Assembly: GCF_003943465.1 (NCBI RefSeq)
Contig: NZ_RJPR01000006.1
Span: 1-64,000 of the forward strand
Source: Streptococcus cristatus
GTDB taxonomy: Bacteria > Bacillota > Bacilli > Lactobacillales > Streptococcaceae
Direction of reading: 5' to 3'
Length of the DNA: 64,000 nt
Shown here: piece after piece, positions 27,326 through 34,295 of the stretch
Position numbering within the stretch: the stretch's first letter is position 1
How the letters are laid out: each line of letters starts with the position of its first letter
The notes under the pieces: model-generated
Database searches by the model: none
Told to the model about the DNA's origin: nothing
Seen by the model: the letters and a program-made list of their open reading frames with translations, nothing else
Made by a program: the position numbers and the translations under genes

Positions 27326-27347
27326 TTGACTTGTGGCTGGAAATCAT
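27312..27347 (-). CDS. Leader ORF overlapping the treP start
   Basis: Eleven codons (MISSHKSNGKI, TGA) with AAGGAGAG 6-8 nt before the ATG, the best ribosome site in the treP leader. It ends 11 nt inside treP in another frame. A hairpin GCTGG/CCAGC encloses its ATG in the loop. Coupled initiation of treP is inferred. Confidence 0.45.
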   Translation of the reverse strand: MISSHKSNGKI

Positions 27348-27403
27348 CCAGCACTCTCCTTATATTTTGATGTCGCTAGTTTCCTGACTAGCTTATGAAC
27401 TTA

Positions 27404-27432
27404 ATTGTAACCGATAACAATCCTGTACGCAA
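27404..27432 (-). promoter_or_regulatory. treP promoter with overlapping cre site
   Basis: Minus-strand TTGCGT (27427-27432), 17-bp spacer, TACAAT (27404-27409). TTGTAACCGATAACAA (27405-27420) fits the CcpA cre consensus WTGNNARCGNWWWCAW at 15 of 16 positions and covers the -10 box, so carbon catabolite repression is expected. The TreR operator was not identified with confidence. Confidence 0.75.
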
Positions 27433-27510
27433 CTTGTTTGTTGTAAAAATAGAAGATTTCTGCTAAAATTTTGATAGTTGTATGGTAAAAAGAATACAAG
27501 AGAGGAACTT

Positions 27511-28224
27511 ATGAAGAAATACAAACAATTATTCAAACAACTTGAAAGAGATATTTTAGGCGAAAAATACCAGCTCGGTGACTTTCTTCCTAGTGAACAT
27601 CAGCTAATGGAAATCTACCAAGTCAGTCGGGATACGGTTCGCAAGGCTTTAGCGCTCTTGCAAGAAGAGGGACTGATTGAGAAAGTGCGGGGGCAGGGCT
27701 CCAAAGTCGTCAAACAGGAACAACTAGACTTCCCTGTTTCTAACTTAACCAGTTATCAAGAATTAGTGGCACAGCATCAGCTTCAATCCAAGACCAATGT
27801 CATCAGCCTTGATAAAATCACTGTAGATAAAAAGCTCTCAAAAACAACCGGCTTTCCAGAGTACCGCTTGGTTTGGCGCATTGTCCGACAGCGAGTGGTC
27901 GACAGCATCGCTTCTGTCTTGGATATTGACTATCTAGATAAAAGCTTGGTGCCAGATCTGACCAGAGAAATCGGGGAACATTCTATCTATTCCTACTTGG
28001 AAGAAACCTTAAAGCTTAACATTGCCTATGCCAGAAAAGAAATTACCATCGATCATGTTAGTGACCAAGACCAGATCCTTCTGGACATCGGCCGAGACCA
28101 ACATGTCGTTTCCATTAGATCTCAAGTCTATCTAGCTGACGGTCGCCAGTTTCAGTATACAGAGAGCCGACACAAACTAGATAAATTTCGCTTCGTGGAT
28201 TTTTCTACACGGCAAAAAGAATGA
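27511..28224 (+). CDS. treR: Trehalose operon repressor, GntR family
   Basis: 237 residues from ATG after AGAGGA; the frame also extends upstream to a TTG at 27478. The N-terminal winged helix (about 1-70) has the GntR signature LPSEHQLMEIYQVSRDTVRK. A C-terminal UTRA effector domain (about 90-235) senses trehalose 6-phosphate in this family. It is divergent from treP across 185 bp, the normal arrangement for control of treP-treC. Confidence 0.92.
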   Translation: MKKYKQLFKQLERDILGEKYQLGDFLPSEHQLMEIYQVSRDTVRKALALLQEEGLIEKVRGQGSKVVKQEQLDFPVSNLTSYQELVAQHQLQSKTNVISLDKITVDKKLSKTTGFPEYRLVWRIVRQRVVDSIASVLDIDYLDKSLVPDLTREIGEHSIYSYLEETLKLNIAYARKEITIDHVSDQDQILLDIGRDQHVVSIRSQVYLADGRQFQYTESRHKLDKFRFVDFSTRQKE

Positions 28225-28250
28225 AGGCTTGATTCAGCAAACATAAAAAA

Positions 28251-28290
28251 TCTCCTCTGTCAGCTAAAATCTAGCGAGCAGAGGAGTTTT
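28251..28290. terminator. Bidirectional terminator after treR
   Basis: CTCCTCTG (28252-28259) pairs with CAGAGGAG (28279-28286). TTTT follows on plus, and TTTTTT follows on minus. It can stop both treR and minus-strand transcripts from the right. Confidence 0.8.
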
Positions 28291-28406
28291 CCTGTTCTTT
28301 GGTTTGTTGTTTAGTTTTATATGTTTTTTATATTTAGGAGATGATATGAAAAATATATGAAATGTTGATACGAGAATCTATTTCTTGCTTCTATTGCTAG
28401 TACTGG

Positions 28407-28475
28407 TTAGGCTGCTTCGTTTAACTTGGAGCGAATGAATGATTTCTGATAGGTTACTTTTACTTTATATGTCAT
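28407..28475 (-). CDS. Possible small peptide gene
   Basis: 22 codons, MTYKVKVTYQKSFIRSKLNE then two Ala and a stop, with GAGG 8 nt before the ATG. A TATACT -10-like box lies about 35 bp upstream. The peptide is basic and not hydrophobic. Unknown function; it may be chance. Confidence 0.35.
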   Translation of the reverse strand: MTYKVKVTYQKSFIRSKLNEAA

Positions 28476-28556
28476 TGGACTGTCCTCATTTCTTATTTGT
28501 TGAGACCAGTATAAGACTTTCAGCTTAAGCATTCCTTATAAAAATCTTGCGGAAAA

Positions 28557-28600
28557 CTTAAAATATCACTATGTATCACTTTTTCATAGTGAATTGATAT
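28557..28600 (-). terminator. Hairpin after the toxin-like operon
   Basis: ATATCACTATG (28563-28573) pairs with CATAGTG and GATAT (28585-28600, one bulge), followed on the minus strand by TTTT and later TTTT. A moderate terminator. Confidence 0.5.
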
Positions 28601-28616
28601 ATGATATTTTTACAGT

Positions 28617-28958
28617 CTAAATTTGAGAGTTTTCAGCTTTCTTTCTTTTATAATATTCTTCCTCCAATCGTTCTAAATCTTTCCGATACTTAGCGGTTAC
28701 TTCTTCCCTCTCTTCACTAAGTGCATCAAAAGATTTTTTGACGGACAAATCAAATTGTTCCATATTGTCATTCATCTTACTAAGTGCTAGATATATCTCA
28801 TCTGTTAAATGATCTCTAGAATAGTAAAGTAATTGGTCACTCAATAAATCTGTCTTTCTCCGAGCATCTAATCTCATAGAATCCAGCGCTTCTTCAACTT
28901 GCTCTATTTTCTTTAATTCTTGCTTATATTTCTCTTCTAGTCTGAATATCTGTTCCAT
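28617..28958 (-). CDS. Small helical partner protein, likely type VII substrate-associated
   Basis: 113 residues from the ATG at 28958, which has GAGG 6 nt upstream. An in-frame ATG at 28970 lies inside the end of the previous gene and has no ribosome site. The protein is almost entirely helical and charged (MEQIFRLEEKYKQELKKIEQ start), like DUF5082/DUF3958-type Lap proteins encoded beside LXG toxins. Its place after the toxin-like gene and a 97-residue helical protein suggests it stacks with the toxin's helical domain to form the secretion signal (inference from the TslA system). Confidence 0.65.
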   Translation of the reverse strand: MEQIFRLEEKYKQELKKIEQVEEALDSMRLDARRKTDLLSDQLLYYSRDHLTDEIYLALSKMNDNMEQFDLSVKKSFDALSEEREEVTAKYRKDLERLEEEYYKRKKAENSQI

Positions 28959-28966
28959 AGCAGACC

Positions 28967-29260
28967 TCATTTAATAGGGTTTTGCAGATTTGGTTGTGGA
29001 ATACTTGTTAGATAATTTGTCGCAGCTGTCGCAGCCTTCCCTGAAAATCCACCCTTGAGACTGTTATTGAGAGTAGCAGTAGCAAAATCAGACATCTGCA
29101 GCTTTTGCTCAGCCAACCAGGCGGTCAAGATAGTAGACTGTGCCTCAACTTTAGATTTTTCCAACTGAATCAAAGCATTGATCGTCTCTCGTTCTTGCGC
29201 TTTCACTAATTCAAAAAGATTATTATTTGCTGTTAATTCTATCTTACTAAGATTTGCCAT
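28967..29260 (-). CDS. Small WXG100-like partner protein candidate
   Basis: 97 residues, GGAG before the ATG. Helical and mildly acidic/basic alternating up to residue 75 (LTANNNLFELVKAQERETIN), then a glycine/alanine turn and TNYLTSIPQPNLQNP end. No canonical WXG is visible. It sits 8 bp after the lipase-like gene and overlaps the next small gene, the layout of TlaA1/TlaA2 beside TslA. Family assignment by context and size, not by motif. Confidence 0.6.
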   Translation of the reverse strand: MANLSKIELTANNNLFELVKAQERETINALIQLEKSKVEAQSTILTAWLAEQKLQMSDFATATLNNSLKGGFSGKAATAATNYLTSIPQPNLQNPIK

Positions 29261-29268
29261 AGTTTCTC

Positions 29269-30780
29269 CTACTTGCTACTAAACTGTATACTCCCTTGAC
29301 GATCCACTTCTTCAAGCTTATCAGCTGCTTGACGTATATTAGAACCAAAAATATCTAATTTTTGTTTGTAAGAAGCTATCTCACTTAGAGTTGCTTCTTC
29401 CACCCCACTATCCCAACAAGTCTCCAATGTAAATTGAGACAAGAGCGATTCTAACTCATCATCTGACAAGTAGATTTTGGTCCCATAAACCATCATTCGG
29501 AGTAATGTCACCTTATTTTCAATAATTTGCTTATATTCATTCAATTTTTGCTTGATTTGCTCTTCAAATTCTTCTCCTTGCTGTTCAGCTAAATCTGCAA
29601 CTGCAGTCACAAGATCTTTTCGTAGATAAATCAACTGGCTACCACTAAGACTTGAAAGTTTTGTCTGAGCAGAAGAAATTGTTTCAATGGCACGATTAAT
29701 AGTCAATAATCGCTTATACCTAGCTTCAGGTACAAAATCACCATATATCTTTTTATACTCTTTAACATAATATTCTTCATCGTGTTTGTCCCAGATAGGC
29801 GACTGTTCAGCTTTGATTTTAGCGGCTGCGCGTACCTGCTTCTCCGTCATCCCTGCAAAAAATTCGCCTTTTTTTGCATACCAGTCTAAATCTAGCATAT
29901 TGCCAATCTTGGGTGGAAACTTTTCATAGTATTCGCGAATGAAGTAAGCCTCATCGTGTTTGTCCCAGATAGGGGTTCGTTCAGCTTTGATTTTAGCAGC
30001 TGTACGCACCTGATCCGGAGTCATTCCTGATACAAACTCACCTTCCTTAGCATACTTTTCTGTATTAAGTTTGTTGCCAATAATATAGAATTTTGCAGGG
30101 TTGTGATCTTCTGCAGGCGAATGCAGTCCTTGCGTTCCTTCACGGGAAATGATATTAGCGTAAGGAATCCGTCCACCACTACTATCCATAATGGTCGTAT
30201 CTTTTGTATTGGCATCATAGGTGGTAACATGGCGATTGATATAAGATAAGTCACTACTACTGAAATTTCCCTTATCAAGAGCAGCCTGTGCCCCCCAATC
30301 TGTAAAATTGACAACCATAGGGACATTATGATCCGCTGCTACCTTGACAACCGGAGTCGCTGATTGACTAAAGCCACTCATGGCATAAATCCTGACCGGC
30401 TGGTTTAGCTTCTGGCCACCTACTTCTGTAATCTTCTGGACTCGCTGATAAAAAGCTTCAATATCCTCATGTTGAGCAGTCATTCCATCCCCGTAGGCAC
30501 CTCCAAAGGCATTGGTAGTTGATGCCCAATGGTCTGGACTGAGAGGGTTGGCAAAAACTGGCTGAGTCCCTGCGACTGTCACAATGGTCTGGGAGACAAT
30601 AGGCTCACCATTAGTATCCAAGGGAGCTACTGCGATAGCCTGAGTGACCCCCTCCATTCGGTCGATGATTTGAAATGTTTGACCTGTATCTGGATTATCT
30701 ATATACTTCTTTGATGGGTGTGTTGCATAATATTTTGTCTCTTCTTGAAGATGCTGAATGTCTTGATGTGCTATTGCCAT
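29269..30780 (-). CDS. Lipase-like protein with helical C-terminus, reverse-domain type VII toxin candidate
   Basis: 503 residues. Residues about 35-230 form an alpha/beta-hydrolase region: TIVTVAGTQP (oxyanion area), nucleophile elbow SGFSQS with Ser138 (the last Gly of GxSxG is Ser), and GLHSPAEDHN as a candidate His loop. A 42-residue unit is duplicated at about 244-285 and 302-343 (PIWDKHDE in both). Residues 355-503 are helical with no hydrophobic segment or signal peptide. This order, enzyme first and LXG-like helices last, is that of S. aureus TslA, a type VII-secreted phospholipase. It starts 10 bp inside the preceding membrane-protein gene, so they are coupled. Confidence 0.7.
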   Translation of the reverse strand: MAIAHQDIQHLQEETKYYATHPSKKYIDNPDTGQTFQIIDRMEGVTQAIAVAPLDTNGEPIVSQTIVTVAGTQPVFANPLSPDHWASTTNAFGGAYGDGMTAQHEDIEAFYQRVQKITEVGGQKLNQPVRIYAMSGFSQSATPVVKVAADHNVPMVVNFTDWGAQAALDKGNFSSSDLSYINRHVTTYDANTKDTTIMDSSGGRIPYANIISREGTQGLHSPAEDHNPAKFYIIGNKLNTEKYAKEGEFVSGMTPDQVRTAAKIKAERTPIWDKHDEAYFIREYYEKFPPKIGNMLDLDWYAKKGEFFAGMTEKQVRAAAKIKAEQSPIWDKHDEEYYVKEYKKIYGDFVPEARYKRLLTINRAIETISSAQTKLSSLSGSQLIYLRKDLVTAVADLAEQQGEEFEEQIKQKLNEYKQIIENKVTLLRMMVYGTKIYLSDDELESLLSQFTLETCWDSGVEEATLSEIASYKQKLDIFGSNIRQAADKLEEVDRQGSIQFSSK

Positions 30781-31379
30781 TTATCCAACTCTCTTTCATC
30801 AATTCGTCTAATTTCCAAATTATAGACAATCTCAGCCTCGGAACTACCTTGACTATTTTTTTTGACTCCTTTCAAATGCCCTCCATTGACAAATCCAGTC
30901 ATCACTTTATCCGTAAATTCCTCTTTTTGTAATTTTAACTGTTCTGGAAGGTGTTGATATATTTCTGAGCTAACAGACTCGCGTTCATTATTTCGTAGGT
31001 AGATAATCTCTGACCCATCATTGACATTAAAGCTTAAGTCAAGACCAGCAAGGGTTCCATAATCTGGCACTGCCATATCTAGCACTCCATCATTTCGGAG
31101 ATAGACTTTATTTCCATAACTATCATAAACTACTGGAACTATGCGAGCGTTTACAAAACCTTCTCCTCCTCCCCCACTGATAAAAATCGGAGAAAATTCG
31201 ATTTTACTGATACCGCTGTAATGCTCTTTTAGGTAAGTCGCGATTTGTTCCTCATAAAGCTGAAAACCATGCCGATAGAGATTGTCCACTTTCATTCGAT
31301 CCATATAAAATTTACCTCCTATTACAAGTACGAAAATGCAAAGCAAAGATAAAAGAATAGATTTTACTCGTTTAGTCAT
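30771..31379 (-). CDS. Membrane-anchored immunity protein candidate, copy 1
   Basis: 202 residues. A signal anchor (about 7-25, ILLSLLCIFVLVIGG) is followed by a soluble outside domain with FSPIFISGGGGEGFVNARIV. Very similar to copy 2 in the first 110 residues and more divergent in the last 90. AAAGGAGG precedes the ATG. The last codons overlap the lipase-like gene, so toxin and protector should be made together. Membrane-tethered extracytoplasmic proteins protect against type VII lipid-acting toxins (TilA against TslA, TipC against TelC). Immunity is inferred. Confidence 0.65.
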   Translation of the reverse strand: MTKRVKSILLSLLCIFVLVIGGKFYMDRMKVDNLYRHGFQLYEEQIATYLKEHYSGISKIEFSPIFISGGGGEGFVNARIVPVVYDSYGNKVYLRNDGVLDMAVPDYGTLAGLDLSFNVNDGSEIIYLRNNERESVSSEIYQHLPEQLKLQKEEFTDKVMTGFVNGGHLKGVKKNSQGSSEAEIVYNLEIRRIDERELDKWQ

Positions 31380-31423
31380 ACAAACCTCCTTTTCTTTCTA
31401 GTCCAACTTACCAAATTGGTGGA

Positions 31424-32032
31424 TTACTTCCATTCATAAAACTCCCTCCCCTGTACGCGTCTAATTTCTAAATTATAGACAATCTCAGCCTGGGGACTGC
31501 CTTGGCTATTTTTTTCAACTGCCTTTAGATGACCCTCGCGAGAAAAAGCATCCATCTTTTCATCTGTAATTTCATCCTTATTCAATTTTAATCCATCTGG
31601 CAAATGATGGTAACCTTCCACACTAACAGATTCATTCTTATTATTATGTAAATAAATTATTTCTGAACCATCATTGACATTAAAATCCAATTCAATTCCG
31701 GCTGTCATTTCATAATCTGCCACACCCATCTTTAAAACACCATCATTGCGCAAATATACTTTATTACCATATGTATCATAAACAACTGGGACTATACGAG
31801 CATAGACAAAACCTTCTCCTCCTCCCCCACTGATAAAAATCGGAGAAAACTCGATTTTGCTGATACCGCTATAATGCTCTTTTAAGTAGGTCGCGATTTG
31901 TTCCTCATAAAATTGAAAACCGTGCCGGTAGAGATTGTCCACTTTCATTCGATCCATATAAAATTTACCTCCTATTACAAGTACGAAAATGCAAAACAGA
32001 GATAAAAGAATAGATTTTACTCGTTTAGTCAT
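31424..32032 (-). CDS. Membrane-anchored immunity protein candidate, copy 2
   Basis: 202 residues with the same anchor and the same GGGGEGFV element as copy 1. The first 70 residues are almost identical to copy 1; the C-terminal part differs (for example EGYHHLPDGLKLNKDE). AAAGGAGG before the ATG. It is 44 bp from copy 1, with a conserved intergenic block. Sequence divergence confined to the outer domain suggests protection against toxin variants. Confidence 0.65.
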   Translation of the reverse strand: MTKRVKSILLSLFCIFVLVIGGKFYMDRMKVDNLYRHGFQFYEEQIATYLKEHYSGISKIEFSPIFISGGGGEGFVYARIVPVVYDTYGNKVYLRNDGVLKMGVADYEMTAGIELDFNVNDGSEIIYLHNNKNESVSVEGYHHLPDGLKLNKDEITDEKMDAFSREGHLKAVEKNSQGSPQAEIVYNLEIRRVQGREFYEWK

Positions 32033-32076
32033 ACAAACCTCCTTTTCTTTCTAGTCCAACTTACTAAATTGGTGGG

Positions 32077-32684
32077 TTACTTCCATTTGCCTATCTCCCG
32101 TACATCTACTCGTCTGATTTCTAAATTATAGACAATCTCAGCCTTGAGACTACCTTGGATATTTTTTTCTACTCCTTTTAGCGATCCTTTTTGTGAATAA
32201 GCAGTAATTATAGCATCAGTACTCTTATACGTCTTCAATTTTAAATGTTCTGGGAGATGTTGATATTGTCCTACTTCAACAGATTCGTTTTTTCATTATA
32301 CAAATATATAATTTCCGACCCATCATTGACATTAAAATCCAATTCAATTCCAGAAGTCAAAACATAATTAGGCACTAAAGTATCAATAGTTCCATCATTT
32401 CGAAGATAGACTTTATTTCCATAAGTATCATAAACTACAGGAACAATGCGAGCGTGGACAAAACCTTCTCCACTACCTCCACTTTTAAAAATCGGAGAAA
32501 ATTCAATCTTACTGATACCGCTGTAATGCTCTTTTAGGTAGGTTGCTATTTGTTCTTCATAAAGTTGAAAACCGTGCCGGTAGAGGTTGTCCACTTTCAT
32601 TCGATCCATATAAAATTTACCTCCTATTACAAGTACGAAAATGCAAAACAGAGATAAAAGAATAGATTTTACTCGTTTAGTCAT
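32077..32684 (-). pseudogene. Third immunity-like copy, frameshifted
   Basis: Reads 137 residues then stops at 32271. Adding one base to the A6 run around 32290-32295 restores NESVEV and the full ending up to ...IGKWK at 32077. The start lacks the AAAGGAGG of copies 1 and 2. It is the first gene of the operon. It may be decayed, phase-variable at the A-run, or a sequencing error. Confidence 0.8.
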
Positions 32685-32710
32685 ACAAAATACCGTGTCT
32701 TTCTAAATGT

Positions 32711-32739
32711 AGTTTACCATAAAAATTGTGTAATCGGAA
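32711..32739 (-). promoter_or_regulatory. Probable promoter of the toxin/immunity-like operon
   Basis: Minus strand TTCCGA (32734-32739), 17 bp, TAAACT (32711-32716) with an extended TGG. The -35 is weak. Confidence 0.45.
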
Positions 32740-32812
32740 TCTTAAAACCTTTTCTACAATTTTACTATTGAATCATTTCTACCTCAATGAAACACCTTCC
32801 CTATTGCGATAA

Positions 32813-32846
32813 CCAAAAACAGACCTTCTTTATAAGAAAGCCTGTT
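32813..32846 (-). terminator. Terminator after the CBS-domain transporter gene
   Basis: AACAG...CTTTCTT pairs with AAGAAGG...CTGTT around a 4-nt loop, followed on the minus strand by TTTTTGG. It insulates the accessory island to its left. Confidence 0.7.
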
Positions 32847-32867
32847 TGATTTACAAAGAGTCAACTA

Positions 32868-34205
32868 TTAATTAGTTTCCTCATCGATTTCCACTTGTTC
32901 TGAAATTTCAACCTTAACTTTAGTGACACGACCATTTTTAACCTTGTCGTTGGTCAAAATCAGTTTTTTATTCTGGCTTTCAACTTCATAGCTGAGCCGT
33001 TCTGTTGGATTTGGTATGGTTCCAACACCAGTCAGATAATAACCCGCAATAGTATCCACATCATCACTATCGATTTCAACTTCAAAGTATTCATTGAAGT
33101 CATTGAGGGTCATCGTTCCTAAAACAATGTAGGTGTTCTCACCGATTTCATGAACCTCGATAGCAACCTTGTCTGTTTCATCTTCAATTTCACCGACGAT
33201 TTCTTCCAGCAAGTCTTCGAGCGTCACGAGACCTGCCATACCACCATACTCATCCAACAGAATCGCCATTTGATTTTGGGTATTCCGGAGAGATTTGAGC
33301 AAATCATCTACAAAAATCGTTTCAGGTACAAAGAGTGGCTCTTGCAGAATCTTGCGGAGGTTTAGATTGTCGAATCCATTGGCGAAGGCTTCATTTAACA
33401 AGCGCTTGGTGTGAATCAAGCCGATCACATTGTCCTTATCGCCATCATAGACAGGAATTCGTGAGAAATTTTGCTTGAGGATACTTTCGATGATTTCCTG
33501 GGTATCATCCTGAATATCAACCATAAAGGCATCTGTCCGTGGCACCATGAGTTCACGCGCCACCATTTCATCCAGCGAGAAAATCCCCTGCAGCATTTCG
33601 ATTTCGTCTGCATCCAGCGTCTCCTCGCTCTTGGTCAGCATGTACTCAATCTCATCCCGCGTCATCTTTTCGTCTGCATCGTCGAACTGCATTGGCGTAA
33701 TCCGACTAAGGAGATTAGCCGAAGCTGAGAGCAACCAAACGAAAGGACTGACGATTTTCCCGAGGAAGATAATCACTGGCGCAGTGCGAATCGCCAAACT
33801 ATCCTTGAGATTCATAGCAATTCTCTTAGGATAAAGCTCCCCTAAAACAATAGAAATATAGGTAAGGAGGGCAAGAGCCAAGAAACTAGCAACTGCATGT
33901 GCCGTCTTGGAATCACCCATCCAAGAAGCAAAGATTTTCCCTAGATTATCCGCAAAGCTTGCCCCCGACAGGATATTAATGACGGTGATACCGACCTGAA
34001 TCGTTGACAGAAAGTTATTGGGACTTTCAAGAACTTTTAATAAACGAACGTATTTGGCATCGCCTTCTTCGGCTTTCTGCTCAACGCGAGCTCGATTGAG
34101 CGACACCATCGCCATCTCAGAAGCTGAGAAAAAGGCATTTAGTAAGGTTAAAACAAATAGCAGTATTGCTTGCAATAAAATACTCTGACTGCCAGGGTCT
34201 TCCAT
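32868..34205 (-). CDS. HlyC/CorC family membrane protein with CBS domains
   Basis: 445 residues. A CNNM/DUF21 membrane domain (about 5-190, four hydrophobic segments, SASEMAMVSLNRARVEQKAE) is followed by a CBS pair (about 210-335, MVPRTDAFMVDI and LLDEYGGMAGLVTLEDLLEE) and a C-terminal CorC/HlyC transporter-associated domain (about 350-435). Members move or sense Mg2+ and other cations. The old haemolysin name does not imply toxin activity. GGAG precedes the ATG. Confidence 0.88.
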   Translation of the reverse strand: MEDPGSQSILLQAILLFVLTLLNAFFSASEMAMVSLNRARVEQKAEEGDAKYVRLLKVLESPNNFLSTIQVGITVINILSGASFADNLGKIFASWMGDSKTAHAVASFLALALLTYISIVLGELYPKRIAMNLKDSLAIRTAPVIIFLGKIVSPFVWLLSASANLLSRITPMQFDDADEKMTRDEIEYMLTKSEETLDADEIEMLQGIFSLDEMVARELMVPRTDAFMVDIQDDTQEIIESILKQNFSRIPVYDGDKDNVIGLIHTKRLLNEAFANGFDNLNLRKILQEPLFVPETIFVDDLLKSLRNTQNQMAILLDEYGGMAGLVTLEDLLEEIVGEIEDETDKVAIEVHEIGENTYIVLGTMTLNDFNEYFEVEIDSDDVDTIAGYYLTGVGTIPNPTERLSYEVESQNKKLILTNDKVKNGRVTKVKVEISEQVEIDEETN

Positions 34206-34223
34206 GGATTCTTCTCCTAAAAA

Positions 34224-34245
34224 TTATAATCAAGTTTGATTATAA
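34224..34245. promoter_or_regulatory. Perfect palindrome upstream of the CBS-domain gene
   Basis: TTATAATCAA and TTGATTATAA, a perfect 10-bp inverted repeat with a 2-bp centre, ending 19 bp before the start codon. Each arm contains a TATAAT-like -10 box. It may be an operator over the promoter. Confidence 0.5.
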
Positions 34246-34295
34246 CATATTTTTGGGATTCGTGCACAAGGATTTATTAGAAAGCGTTTTGCAGA

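Larger units (their letters stand above)
28225..28616. other. Intergenic region between convergent treR and the toxin-like operon
   Basis: It contains the shared terminator (28251-28290), a possible 22-codon minus-strand gene (28407-28475) and a hairpin after the toxin-like operon (28557-28600). No other gene is seen. Confidence 0.6.

Noticed and set aside
28617-32684. A complete type VII secretion system
   Set aside because: Only toxin-like, partner-like and immunity-like genes are present; no EssC, EsaA, EssA/B or EsxA is visible in the window.
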